DNA of 64,000 nt from the NCBI GenBank assembly GCA_016110215.1, contig JADWQD010000005.1, forward strand, positions 868,001 through 932,000, in the 5' to 3' direction. The stretch is from Capronia americana (lineage: Eukaryota > Ascomycota > Eurotiomycetes > Chaetothyriales > Herpotrichiellaceae). The notes below the pieces were generated by a model. The model did not search any database. It worked only from the letters and a program-made list of their open reading frames with translations, and was not told the origin of the DNA. Below are positions 1 through 12,400 of this stretch, in pieces (within the stretch, counting starts at the first letter, position 1; every line of letters begins with the position of its first letter). The translations under genes were made by a program, and so were the position numbers.

Positions 1-574
1 TGGCTCCCGCGCGCCAAGAAAGCAGTACGTACTCGTCGTGGCAGCCACATACACAGTACCTCGCGCCGTTGGGTACTACGAACTCCAAACCAGGGGGCTG
101 GAGCAGCGCACTGGAAACTCAAAATGTTTATGTCTGCATACTACCGAGTAAGCATTCATTAATCAGGAACACACGGAGGATCCACCCGTCCTAGTAGTAT
201 CATCTTTCCTGCGGGTTGTGGTGGGTATTCTTTTGTCTTTACTCTCATTCACATTGCCAGTCTATCATTCCCTATCACTTTCACGCGACACCTTCGTTTG
301 CTTTCTGGGTTTCTCTCTTTTAAGGTGATAGACAAGCAAGGTCTGTTTTGCATTGAGGATCATTCACAGCAGGCGAACGGAGTCGGCGCTATATCAATGC
401 AACAAGCCCGGGGAAGGGAAGGCACGGACGGTAGGAAGAGGCGCCAGTCGACATTGTTCAGGACTGCATTTTCTGGATAGAGACACCCTTGGCTTCTGGA
501 TCAACGTGTGGGGTGTAGTAGCGAAGGGCTAAAGACGTCGAACTGGAAGCACGAGAAGTACAGGGAGGGAGACG
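1..574. other. Upstream region of the cutinase gene, no gene seen
   Basis: No supported coding region. Stretches of CT-rich sequence near 220-300 fit a fungal promoter or 5' leader for the esterase gene that begins at 575. The only open frame (298-480) starts on TTG and has no recognisable content. Confidence 0.6.
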
Positions 575-1836
575 ATGAAGTTATCGTGGCTCGTCGCCAT
601 CGGGGCGGCCTTCATCCTCGGCGCAACACCAGTCCTCTCGCAGGACGATCCCCCGACCTCTGACGAAGACCCCAACTTGGATGTCGAACCAGCCGGGGAC
701 GATGACCCAGGCGCGGAACCCGCTCCAGAACAAGTCCACGAACCGATCCCCGAGGAAGGAAGTAAATATGACTACACAGGCGAGGAAGATTACTGGCACG
801 GACACCCGCACCTTCCAGACGAATGCAACGACATCCGAATCTTCAGTGCCCGGGGGTCGAATGAGCCTTACCCAGGCCGCGGCGGGACCATGCTGGGGGT
901 CTTGTGTTACCTGTTCGAGTCGGCGGGCCTGTCGTGCGACTACGAGGACGTCGTCTACCCGGCCAACATCTCGTACTCGGGGCTTTTCTGCGAATCGGCC
1001 AACATTGGCGCCAACGCCGGCCAGGCTCAGATGGCCGCATACATCCAACGGTGCCCAGACTCACGATTGGTCTTGACGGGCTATTCTCAGGGCGGAAGCG
1101 TCGTCGGCGATATCCTGGGCGGCGGCGGGGGGCCGATCTTTGGGTGTGAACAGCCCTACAACCCGTCGATGCCCAGGTACACCGCGCCCGGTTCAAGCCG
1201 TAAGTATTACAGCTTTCTTCGACCTCCCTTTCTCTTCACTTCTTCATTACTCTCTTTTCCTCTTCGCTTTTCCTACCTATTGAATTTAACCACCTTATCC
1301 CTCACTAACACCCTTTAGTCGTCGCAGTCATGACGTTCGGCGACCCTCGCTTCACCGTCAACCAACCGTACAACATCGGGCGCGGATCCGGGTTCAGTGG
1401 CGTCCTGGCACGTGAGGGCCAACAACTCGCCGACCTCAACCAATACGAGGACATCATCGCCATGTGGTGCAACGCCGGCGACCCCGTGTGCGCCGTAGGC
1501 AGCGAACCCGTCAACATCACCGCCCACTGGTCCTACTACGACGAATACACCGACGTCGCGTCCCGGTGGGTCGTGGCCACGGCGCTGGGCCAGACCGACC
1601 TCCGTCTCGACCTGGATCTCGATGGGCAGAACGATAGCGTGGTCTTGGATGGGTCGGACCCACCGAGCAATTGGACCATCACCAGTAATGCAACTGGTAA
1701 TACAACTGGAAATGGAAATGCAACTGGTGGAGGGGATGAAGACGGGGGGTGGAGCTTGAGAAGCTCCCCCTCCAGTGGGCTAGGTGTGGTCGGGCTCGTG
1801 GCATTCATTACTGTCGGTATAGTCTCTATCATGTAA
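575..1836 (+). CDS. Secreted cutinase/acetylxylan-esterase family hydrolase (CE5-like), probable GPI anchor
   Basis: Two exons, 575-1199 and 1319-1836, joined across a 119-bp intron (donor GTAAGT at 1200, acceptor TTTAG ending 1318), give 380 residues. Residues 1-22 form a signal peptide ending near VLSQ. An acidic, proline-rich linker follows, then the alpha/beta-hydrolase core. The nucleophile motif GYSQGG puts Ser at about 171. The Asp in AGDPVC (about 263) and the His in TAHWSYYD (about 278) complete the family's Ser-Asp-His triad. Paired cysteines in the core match the family. The C-terminus has repeated N-glycosylation sites (NATGN type) and ends in a hydrophobic stretch, as in GPI-anchored proteins. 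Family members hydrolyse cutin, acetylated xylan or other short esters outside the cell; which substrate applies here cannot be told. The acidic linker and GPI tail suggest a wall- or membrane-tethered enzyme. Confidence 0.9.
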
Positions 1837-2499
1837 TAATAACAACAAGAACATCTGAGGGCATGATGGGGTTTTTTTCTACTGTCGGGTTGGGTCTCTC
1901 CCTGTCTCTCTTTCTCTCTTGTACCCTCGGTCGTCGGGCGGAGAGTTCCAGGTGCGGAGTATCAGCCTCGCCTTGCAACCGCTTCCTGAACGAAGGGCCA
2001 TGAACCCCCTAACTACGGACAGTCGTGGTCGAGTAAACTGTGTGGATTGTGAGGCTAGCTCATCTCAGCCTAGTGAGGAAGCCAGTTCCCCCGAGGACAT
2101 GACAAGCCAGGGAAGGATAGAGTTGCACGACAATGCTACTACTGTAACGATGGTGCTGACGGTTGCCGGAGCAGAGACAGGATCAGAAATGCGGGCCCGA
2201 CACTTGACATCGTGTCCGAAACCCGCTCTCGTTCCCGCGTGGGTAAGGTGGGAGAGGAAAGGTTTGGGTCCGGGAAAATCTCACAGCACCTCGTCAAATA
2301 TGCTGCAACAAGTATCTTTATAGCCCCAACGAGAAGATACTACTAGCGCAGCATAGCAGAGAATGCAATACCCCTTCCTCCACCTATGGCTCAAGTATGA
2401 ATACCGCTTTATGTCTATGTACTCCGCACTCTGATAGGACGGTCCCTGACCTCGCTGGCACTGTCTCTAAGCTTGAATGCAGGAGTGCTGGTTCTGAAT
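1837..2499. other. Convergent intergenic region
   Basis: This lies between the 3' ends of the esterase (+) and the amine oxidase (-). No conserved frame was seen; it probably holds both 3' UTRs and terminators. Confidence 0.6.
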
Positions 2500-4765
2500 T
2501 CATGAACAATGCCCATTCCTCACATCGGCCACCACCACACCATTCTCCATGACTTCGCCGCTGTGACAACCCGAACCCGAACCCGCCTCGCCGTCGACCA
2601 ACACACTCCGATTCGCGGCCTGCGTGCTCGGCGCCACATCCATGGCGGGGTTCCGGGTGAAGAAATTCACGGGCTTGAGCCCCACGGCCATCTTCTCGCA
2701 CGGCATGACGGGCCAGTCCTCGACGCGCGGGTTGTGCGTCGACCCGAATGTGTGCCACACGACGATGTCCTCGTTCCGCACGGCCGAGGAGGTGGAGGAG
2801 GAGTCCTCACGCTGCTCCCCCTGCCGTTGGCGCCGGCGGTTGTCGATCCAGCTCGCGATCCCCTCGCCGCCGAGCGATTGCATGGTATGGTTGCCGCTGG
2901 CAAACAGTTCGTCGTCGTGGTACCGGGTGAGCCAGACGGCGTGGGCGGCGAATTCCGACCGCTTCGCGTGGTAGGAGGACGGGTCGGCCAGGAGGAGCTG
3001 GCTGTAGTAAGGGTTTAGCTTGTAGCCGATGGGGGTCTGGGTGATCGGGTTAAGCACGTTCTCGTTGACCACCTTGAACACCCTGTTGACTGTGTGGTCG
3101 AGATCGAGGCCGCATTCTTGGTCGATGATCTGGTGCCGCGTGGTGTATCCTACGCGGAATGGATTCGGGATATGAGGATTGGAACCATTGTGTACGTTCG
3201 TCCCGGTCCCGGTCTCGTCGTCAACAGGCAGGGGGTGACTCTCCTCTACGAGCAGAGAGTTCCGCCAACCCCCAACCGCGGGGTCGATCCGCAGACAGAA
3301 CAAATGCTGGTGATATGGCGCCATTACTCCAGGGGCGACGTTCGTCCCAAAGGGCACGGACTGTCCCACGGGTATGGGCACGGTCGATACAATCCCCGTG
3401 GCTCGCACCTCGTACTGCAGGCTCGCGTCCATGCCGAAATAGAAGGCGAAAATGTACTCGTAGTTACTGACCGTGATGATGGTCTGCAAGACGAGGACCC
3501 TGCTGCGGGCGACCACGGCATTGCCCGTGCGGAAGTTTGTGTGCTTCCATAGGATGCCGTCGTCGATCTCGTGGCAGCACACTGCGTTGGGGATCTTGAT
3601 CGCATCGCCGCTGGACGTGACGTGCCAACCGTCGAAGTATTTGATATGGCCGAGGCAATCGCAGCCGAGCTGGAGGTTGTTCGCGTTGCAACCGGCGCCG
3701 TCGTTGCCGAGGTCGAACGCCGCTTTCCTGGCGTAGGGTGTGCGAGGGTCCCCGTACGGGACGAACATCTCGGACAGGCTCAGCCGGTAGAAGAGCGAGG
3801 AGCCGTCGTAACGAACGTCGTGCAGGGTCAAGCCTTCGCGGTAGTTGAATCCCACGCGGATGTGCCATTTCTCCCACCGGATCAAGTTGCCGCGAGTGGT
3901 GAAGGAGGGGCCTTCTGGTTGCGAGACGTGGTATGGCTTTGTTGTCGTACGGCGAGGCGGCGCCACGTCGGGGTGGTATTCGATTTCTGCCGAGAAAATC
4001 TTCGACCGGTCGTAAGGAGTTGCTTTCGTGGCAATTCCATCCGACGTCGACGCGGGGAGGTAGTAGATTTTGAGCACCTCGGCGGAGCCAGACATCTCGA
4101 CGCACAGGTCTAAGGGATAGGCGTAGTGATTTGCGTCGGGGTGGTCGAGGAGGCGCATGTAGAAGTAGCACTGCAGGACTCCTGTTTAGCCGATTGGTTT
4201 CCTACGTGGCGGCTCCGACGCCGACTTACCATTGTGATCTTCTGGCTCATGTCGTTCATCCCGTCCGTCGCATATGTCCATGGCTCGATCTTGACGACAG
4301 CACCGTCCGGGAGTTGCATGTCCTTGATTGCAGCTTGCACTCGCGCATCATTGAGACATGCCGCCTCGGTCTTGACCATATCATTCCCGTCAACATGCGG
4401 GTGTCGACCGACAAGTTGCTCTTTGTGCACGATCTCTCCCGAATCCACATTCACCTTCAGCTCGTAGAAGTGCTCGCTGTCTCGCTTTGCGCCCAAGAAC
4501 ACCTGGACAGTCGCCAGCCGAGCGGGCTTCTTTTCTACGGGTTGTCCCTTATGTTCGGCATCTAGGAACAGCATCATTTCCTCCTTTGGCGGTTCTGCAA
4601 GGGTGACGACCCGAAAATATGCCTCACTGTCTGGGAAGGCTTTTCGGACATGTTTCGAGGTCTGGATGGTCAATTTCAGTTTCTGTGAAGTCGCAAGGCT
4701 GCTCTTACTTGAGATATCTCCTCGGAAGTCAAAGGATCCAACGGATGAGTAGTTGATATTGCCAT
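2500..4765 (-). CDS. Copper-containing primary amine oxidase (topaquinone enzyme)
   Basis: Three exons on the minus strand (4765-4709, 4661-4230, 4170-2500) give 719 residues. The introns are 47 bp (4708-4662) and 59 bp (4229-4171). The second acceptor was chosen over a nearer AG at 4182 because only it keeps frame and gives the family string KITMCYFYMRLL. The N-terminus MAISTTHPLDPLTSEEI is typical of fungal members. The topaquinone precursor Tyr sits in VSNYEY (about residue 400), the catalytic Asp in YARKAAFDLG (about 316), and copper ligands include HQH in the strand before LFCLRID. The enzyme oxidatively deaminates primary amines to aldehyde, ammonia and hydrogen peroxide, so it probably serves nitrogen supply from amines. 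No clear signal peptide or C-terminal SKL-type peroxisomal signal is seen (the end is HCS), so location is open. Confidence 0.93.
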
Positions 4766-5835
4766 CTTGCCGAATGTCTCTATCGGTATAAGTGCAAATC
4801 CAGCCGATGAGCAGTCAGGAATATCAAGGCCGGACTGCTACTTCTCCACGGCTCTGAACCTTTTGACGACGCTTGTGGCAGGGCGGATGTTCCCTGGTAT
4901 TTGTAAGGTTTGGAGGACTCGCTGCATGCTGTGGGAGGAATTGATTCGGGGTAAAGGTCTACGCCTTTTGACGGGATTTGGACTCAAAAGGAAAGTATAT
5001 AAGGCCAGGGCCATGTCCTCCAAAGGTAGGATGAGACGAGGCCAATGGAATCGTGCCGATATACGGAGGTATCCGCTTGGGCGCGTGTGGCGGTTAAGCA
5101 GGCCGGAAATACGCGACACCAGAACTTGCTAACCAACCTAGGGAAAACCTGAGCATGTGGTTTTCATCATTAGACCTTGTGTGCTGTAGCAGACGTTGGT
5201 TTGAAGCGAAAGAGGGAGAGAAGGAGAGAGAGACAGAATAGTCAAAGATGGCACAGCAGCAATGGGAGGGATACGGGGTGGCTGAGCTGCCCACAGAACA
5301 GGGGTTCGCCACGCCGGATCAACTCGAGGGAACTCGTCGTCACAGCAGCTGTAGGATTTCAGCTATTTCGACGAGGATGGCCCCTAGCGACTCTGATGCT
5401 AGACCTCCCGGACGGTCCCCGACTGGAGAGTAAGAGCCCACTCCTGCAAAGCTTGGGAGGACCAACGATGTGAGAGACCTTGCAAGCAATCAGCGAGGAA
5501 TTTGAACAAAGTCGTTTTGAGGAACATAATCGAGCAAAAGGCCCGATCAATGGAATTATGTCCAAGTGGATATTGCTTCCCATTATTGAAGCACGCCCTC
5601 AACCGGACCTGGTATACATGCTTTCTCTTTCGTACACAGAGGCGAGAGTCGTCAAAAGGGGGGCATAGTATCCTTCGAATCTCCATGCGGCCGCGGCTAG
5701 AAGCCACTGGGATTGCTTCGTCAAGAAGATATCCAGTAGATATGAGAGCCAACACTTCTGGTCGTAGGCCATCCCGCAAAGAAAGTCTGTTGCTGGTAGT
5801 ACAATTGCTTTCGGGTCGTCAATTCGTTGGGAACT
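4766..5835. other. Intergenic region, no supported gene
   Basis: This lies between the amine oxidase start and the TOM20 stop, so it should hold the amine oxidase promoter and the TOM20 3' UTR. Open frames on both strands (for example 5399-5779 minus) begin on non-ATG codons and match nothing I know. Confidence 0.5.
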
Positions 5836-6449
5836 CTATTCAACGCCGGGGCCGCTGTCCGAAGTCTCGCTGCTTGCGCCGAAATTGCCTACTTTGAGGT
5901 TCTTGTCTTGGGCGACCATGATGGCGAGGATCTCGAGGATGTCCTTGGGAACGGTGTTGTCGTAGATGCCGATTAGTGATTGCGGCTCGGGGTAGACTTT
6001 CAAGCCCTTGTAGAAGCAAAGAGCTGCGCCGATGGGATCGGAACCTAAGTGAAGAGTCAGCCTTGACGCTGACGGTGGCAGAGACATGAGGCTCACCATC
6101 ACCAGCGAGCGCCTCGCCCTGGGCGATTTGCTGCATGAAGAATGCCTCCTTCTCCTCGATGTCGGTAGGGAATCCTTCTTCGATGGCTTCCTGTACAGCT
6201 GCCTTGATATCTTCTCGCTTTTGCTTTCCCTGGACCTCTGCCTCCTCCTTTGCTAACCTGGCTTGCCTGCGCGATTCTCGCTTCAGCGCCTTGCGGAAGT
6301 CGGGATCGTTTCTCCGCCTGTAGTCGAAATAAACAGCATATGCTGTCTCCTTGTCAGCCTCGCCATTCCAGAGCGGTAGGTAGCTACGAACCGACGAGCC
6401 CCGTCACGACGGTGCCTACCGATATCGACACGATTGTTGAGGTCTTCAT
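5836..6449 (-). CDS. TOM20: Mitochondrial import receptor subunit Tom20
   Basis: Three exons (6449-6392, 6342-6097, 6044-5836) with introns of 49 and 52 bp give 170 residues, the usual length of fungal Tom20. The first exon encodes the membrane anchor MKTSTIVSISVGTVVTGLV. The split alanine codon across intron 1 restores the conserved string AYAVYFDYRRRNDPDFRK. The helical region includes EGFPTDIEEKEAFFMQQ, then DPIGAALCFYKGLKVYP and LIGIYDNTVPKDIL, the TPR-like receptor groove that binds presequence helices. The C-terminal tail is acidic and Ser-rich. The protein sits in the mitochondrial outer membrane as part of the TOM complex and hands presequence proteins to Tom22/Tom40. Both splice joins are supported by family continuity. 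Confidence 0.95.
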
Positions 6450-9400
6450 GATGAGGACAATCTGAGGACGACTTGGCCGGAGATGTCGTGCACTCTCTGC
6501 TTACGCAAATCCACGGGGTAAATGAGTCAATATGACAAGTGAGGAAGGCGGGACCAGAAGCAGATTACAAGAAGATGTGAATGTTCTGTGGTGAACGGCG
6601 TGTCCAGTAGTTTGCAAGTGACCTGCACGAAGAAGCTTTGCCAAAGTTTTGGAGACAGCGCAGCCGCTAGAACTTCGGCTGGCGTTTCGGTATAGAATGA
6701 TCGACCGTACTTCACCTCAACCTCAAAACTTGGTCATCGGCCACACCGGCCCAAGAGAAGGAGTTTGCCTCGATTTTGCACAAATACCGTACACCGCACC
6801 ACTACGTCTGTCGGCTCCATGTCAAAGACAACGACATCCAGTGACACGCTCAAGTCTGACCTGGGCCGACAACGCATCCCTTCGCATCTCTTATGCTTTG
6901 AGACACGCCGACGAGATTGCAATCCAAGATACACTGTTAATCTGGGTCTCAATTGCCCTGCCTCCAATATCGCGGCACTCAGCCTTCTTGTTTGAACATG
7001 CCGGACAGGCGCTTACCGATGAAGACGTTGGAAGGATCCAATTCCAGGTATAGTTGAGATGGCCGGACTTCCGTCTTTGACAGCTCATTGGTAACTACTC
7101 GGCCCTGCACTCATAATTTCATATGTTTATATTCAGCGGCAAGACGGCAGCCTTGCCCCCTATATTCTCCGACGTTTCACTTGGCTCTACTCAGCCTCGT
7201 CGTATCGTCCATATTCTCTGCACAGGACATGAAGTAAATTCCAGCTCTCATTCAACTTGCGGCATGCGTTGAGCGACACAGACAGAAGTCGCGCTAAGAT
7301 TTCATGGACGAACGGCGGATAGATGAAAAGACACTAGGGCGCTATAGTTGGGGCGGTGCGCTTGGTGGAGGAGAATAGCCTCCTCGCTGATCAAGTAGCA
7401 TGACATTCCAGTTCGTCAAATGTCAGCGGTTTGCCGGGTCTTTCTGCACCGGGTATTTTCGAAGTGGGTGTGGTATTCCCCTATGCATTTGGCTCTCAGG
7501 TTTCGCAGGCTAAGAAGTCTGCTTGCCCAGACACAGCATCGTCACGTGGTAGGAAACTTGGTGCTTCGTACAGGGTAAGATGCCCATAGAACGTGTCCGG
7601 CGAATCCTCTTGCGCGCATGCGTCGAGCCCGTCCATGATCTACGAGCCGACGGTGCTGGCAGCTGCGCTGGAGCTTGCTAATCGTTCGTCAAGGGCGCCA
7701 CTCGTGTCAAAAGGTTCCGTGGGTATAATCCATCGCAATCGTCACGCTGTAAAGTGACCCCTCACGCCACTTCTCACCACTGTCGGTCTAGAGACGGTCA
7801 TGCGATTCGCGACGCGAAATCAAGCTCTTTGGAGCTGGCATTCTCCCGTTTCGTAAGGCCGACCGATTCATCAAGTTGAAGGCAGACCTCTCCCATAACG
7901 AGTCCTTCTGCTGTGCTGATTAACAATCCCATACGCCCCCCTTCCGCACGTAACCACCTCAAAAGCGGATTTGTGATCGAGTCTGTGGCCCAATCGCCGA
8001 GCTTCGAGGCAAAACACCAGCCGAATTGGGCATAGCCATGCTGTCAGGGCGGGAAGACTTACTCATCGATCACTTCCTGTTCCTCAAGGCCAACAAGTCG
8101 TGGCCTACATGAGGTGCATGTCCAACCACGGGCTCCTGCAGAAATGAAGCCATGCTGGCGAAGGATCCTTGTGTACCACACCAGCATCGACCGCTGTAGT
8201 GCCGAGCGCAAGGCCTACATTGGTGGCTGTCGTGCCCGACGGTATGTTCTCGAGGTTTCTCTCAGGTCGTCGATACTGCATCTGATACAGACCGACAGGA
8301 AGATAGGTGCTTATCCAGGGCTTAGGGACGCGAGCCTGGAATCGAAAGGAGTCTCTGAGGTTTTGAAGCCCTTGAGGGTTAGACACCTGTGCCAAGCACG
8401 CGCAGAGGTCAGGCTTCTTATCACAGCAGCGTCCCCTTCACGATGACTCCCCCGCCCCGTCTGTGAGGGTACCTTTTCCTGATGGAGAGAACGCATGGGG
8501 AAACTCTGGGACAAGATGCGTGGAGGCATCCTTCGTTCGCTGTTCGCCCGCCACTGAGAGGATGAATATCCTGTGCCGGCAAGACGGAACGGATCGTTCG
8601 CTGCTCGGTTGCATCCTTGCCCGCGATAACACTGGTTGACTACCGTTCGAAAGCAGTTGGAAGCCCTCAATTCCATTAAAGCAGCAGTGTGAGAGGGAAG
8701 AAAAGGTTCTCATCTGAGGATCTCTGATTGGTGGTTGGAAATAGGCCCTGAGTAAACCGCTACGTAAGCAGGCATAAGACAGGGGGTTGAGGGGGTTACC
8801 GGGCGGGTAGCCAATGTTCGCCCATGCGAGCTTCAAAACGGCTATAGATACTTTCCAAGTCAGTTCAGATAAACGATCGCTCACCAAAAGCTCGATTTAC
8901 AGCCCAGACGGGTTAGGGATTCGACCACCATCATTGGTCACACTGGCACGGAAGGTGATAGCTTTCCCGGCTTTGCATAAATGGGGGGTTGACAGAGAGT
9001 ACAACTAGAAAGTGGTCCCATTAGCTGTGGTCTTTCTCCCCATGTCATAACCGAACGAAGATGGGCGGCGGTACAGCTCCTCAGCAGCAATCTCTGAGAA
9101 AGCGAAGGTCCCAGCCGGTAAGTTCATCGTCCCGCCCTTCGTGCAGACCGAGCCGCTCACGCTCGAGGTGATAGGGGTGCGAAAGGAAGCCTTCCGTTCG
9201 CCAGCTTCGTGAGCCCGCTGTTGTCGACGATGACATTCGGCGGCTTGAGAACCAAGTAAACCAACTGAAATCCGAGTGCAAGATTCTGCAGCGGGCCAGG
9301 GACGAGTCAGTGGCCGTTGCGTCCAGTATGATCAAGGAAATCGAACGGTTGGAAGACCTCCTTGAGTCTCAACGCAAGTCGAAAGACAAAGGCTCGAAAG

Positions 9401-12400
9401 GTACCGCGCCTTGAGATGCCGAAGGGGATTGAATTCAAGGACGAAGGTACACACAAAACATAACGTCGCCTTTGGATGTAGCATTGCATGAATGCATAGC
9501 TCTCTTTTGGACATCGTCGGGTCCGGCTTGACGTCTACCTTGATGCTTCATAATATGTCGATGCTTGGCCGAAGCTTTTGAGCGAACATTCACTTCTCCT
9601 ACTGGTGGCAGCAGCGGGATCGGCTTGACGAACTCTGGGGCTCCGGGCTCTCGGTGAGATCATTTGGACACCTGGCCGTTGATGCTGCAATGCTGCTCGT
9701 AGGCACACTCTCGGACTCCATTCGAGGATTGAAAGCTGTATCGAACGGGAGCCGCATCATGACGGCGGGCCGTCATCAGCTTCGAGACAGCGTGGAGGAG
9801 AATGGAGAGAGCGCTGTAGCAAGCCAACACGAGTGTGGCCTGGTGGTCTTGTCAAGCCGAAGAAACTACATGGGATCTCACTGTCGCCAAGGCTAGCGGC
9901 TGCCATTGAGGTTTCCAAGTCCGCCCTGTATGCCAGCTGAGTAAAATGTGATTTGGCTCAGATAGTTGGTGGATAGACCACGCTCGGACAGGAATGCTAG
10001 CGATCGACCCCTGCTGACTTTTGCTTTCTTGACCGATGCTGAATTCGTACGGATGTCCATGTTCTTATCAGAGGCAGAAGACTATGGACGACTGCGGTCA
10101 GGGCGCGAGAGCTGCAGCCAGATATGCCTTCGACCACCTATCGGGCCTTTGCCAATGTGCTCGTTGAGGCAGCCGCTTGTTCTTGATCATAGGTTGTCAC
10201 AACTGAATGACGTTGCAATCTCCAGCCTTGCGGAATATGACATTGACGAGGACATGATCAGTACCGAGTACGGGTCATGAGACAGCTGCATTTCACCCGC
10301 CTCAAAACGAAACATGACTTGGATCCTTTTCGGCCTGGTGTCATTTGTTCATTGACGCCAGTCGTCGCAGCAACATCAGCACAGCCGGCAATTACACTCC
10401 GGGGGATTACATGGAACTGATACTGGTGCCCTCGCCAAGTCTGGCGTAACGGGTCGGAAACCCTCTGTTGACTGATGGCATGATCTTTCAGATGGCAAGC
10501 ATGTGTATCTCGCTTCAAGTGACTGGGGTCGCCGCAACAAAGATGCGGTGTAAAGAGAGCTCTGACCGCCAACTCCAGGCCAGATCCAAAGTCTTCCGGA
10601 AGTACAAAGTACAAGCATGCCTGGTAGGAACGAGTGTGACGAAGGAGCTGGTGGGCCCCTGTTGAAAGACCGGCAAGCGGGAACCAAACCATACCCACCT
10701 GCCTCGTGGCTGCTTCGAAACCGGTAAGAACAACATTGCCTTTCTCTGAAATAGAGGAGTTGCGAATCTGGTCCTCGCCTCGAGGCTGGTCCGAAAATGA
10801 AAACAAAGGTGGCTGGGAACAAGGCTCTGAAAGCCACCCAGGTCATCGCTGTGACACCTTCTGGAACCGTCTTTTCTGACACGAGGCTGCTGCAGTGTAC
10901 AAATTTCTAGAGAACAAACCCTGTGCGAAGCTACCCTTGCTCTCACCAGTAAAGATTCGCAGGAGGGTCACGACTCCCAGTAACTGGCTCGTTCCTTGCA
11001 GCCGGCTCAGGAACACATGCGCAGAAAGTGTCTTCAAGGTCATGGTCAGCAGCAGTCATCCGAGGTAAGGCTCCGAAAAGCTGGAGGCGTTGCTCGAACT
11101 TGGCAGAAGAGCTGCTCCGCTGCGTTGACGATGTCTCAACTTAGTTGCTCGTGAAAAGGTGTTGCAAACTCTGACTGACGACCCTTACCCAACAGTGAAA
11201 GCCTACAACTGCTCGAACCAGCCAAGTCACGTCAGTTTAAAAAGTAGGGAGGGACTAGGAGGAACTTAGATGAGCCGCAACGTGCTAGGGGCCACGGGGA
11301 TCGCCCATGATGACAATCGAGGATGGCGAACAGGAATTCCAAGGCTGTTCACTCCCGCGCTCTTTTTCGCTGGATGTGTCGAAAATCAGTTCAGTGCTGG
11401 GGCGAATCGGCAGGCCGCCGCATTCAAAAGCCATGGACCAAGCCTCTGTTAGCGCGGGCGCGTAGATGCAGAAGCGTCGTCGGTAGCCTGACGCCCGAAC
11501 GAAGCTGAACCGGGATGACCCTTGGCCTAACTAACACATGACACTTATCGATCCGACGATTGACTCGGACGATTGCCTCTCGACATGACGGGCGATGGCA
11601 GTGGCAGTTTCGTTGAGATGGGCAGGATGGGACCGGTGGGATAGAACGATGGCAGCACGCCGCTCCGTGTCTCCCAGGTGTCACAGTGATGACTGACGAC
11701 GCTCACACCGCCACCAGCGAATACTTGTGCCCGTAATCCAAGTGCCACACACCATGCCCGTCTGTCCCCACCAGCTTCGCTGAGAAAACTGGATCGCTCC
11801 GAGGCTCGAGGCGCATCTCCATACCAATGTGCTGCTTGATCGACGTGAATTTTCCGGCGCGTTCAACGTCGATTGCACTACGAGTACTACTTTGAAAAGC
11901 ACTGCATGCAAGTACTCTCGTGGGAAGCATCTTCCGCCGCAAGGAAATCAAGTCTTGGCTGGCGCAAAGGCTCGAACTATGTCTTCGGGCACCACTGCAT
12001 GTCATGTTCACCGTCCCCCGGCAGGCTCTTGTCTTCCGTGCAGGCCTAGTTAGTTCTGTCACTTCAACCTCACGAATCGAAAGGCCTACAGAATCGCGGG
12101 GCGGTTGAGGCGCCGCAATCACACTGAATATTCAAAGAAATCGTCGGAAGAATCGAAGCGAGACGTCTTGGAGTTGGGGGTTAATCATGCACCGTGTCGA
12201 GGGGCCAGGATTTTATCAGCCGACGGCTATAGGATAAGTCGACGAAGGAGGCGGCACATGACAAGCTCTGCCCTAAAGACGCCCTCCCTGGAAATGCAAA
12301 CAACGAGCCTCGTGCAATGTGATGACCCACTATCTGCTGTATCACTCACACGGTGTTCATCGGCCCCTCAGACGAATACCAACGGTGTTACTTGGCCTTC

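Noticed and set aside
581..1048. 155-codon minus frame opposite the esterase
   Set aside because: It is a shadow of the plus-strand gene, which has a signal peptide, the catalytic triad and a consistent splice.
2509..4113. Long plus frames opposite the amine oxidase
   Set aside because: GC-rich third positions open the opposite strand; the minus strand carries the topaquinone motif and copper ligands.
4171..4190. Alternative acceptor at 4182 for intron 2 of the amine oxidase
   Set aside because: It breaks the frame; the acceptor at 4171 keeps it and restores the family string.
5399..5779. 126-codon minus frame between TOM20 and the amine oxidase
   Set aside because: It starts on TTG, has no family features and lies where the TOM20 3' UTR is expected.
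6697..7053. Weak likeness to a HET-domain stretch (string ALRHADEIAIQDTLLIWV)
   Set aside because: The family core (WIDALCINQ type) is absent and the match is too short to separate from chance.
8880..8940. tRNA-like B-box word (GGGATTCGACC)
   Set aside because: No matching A box, acceptor stem or anticodon arm could be folded around it.
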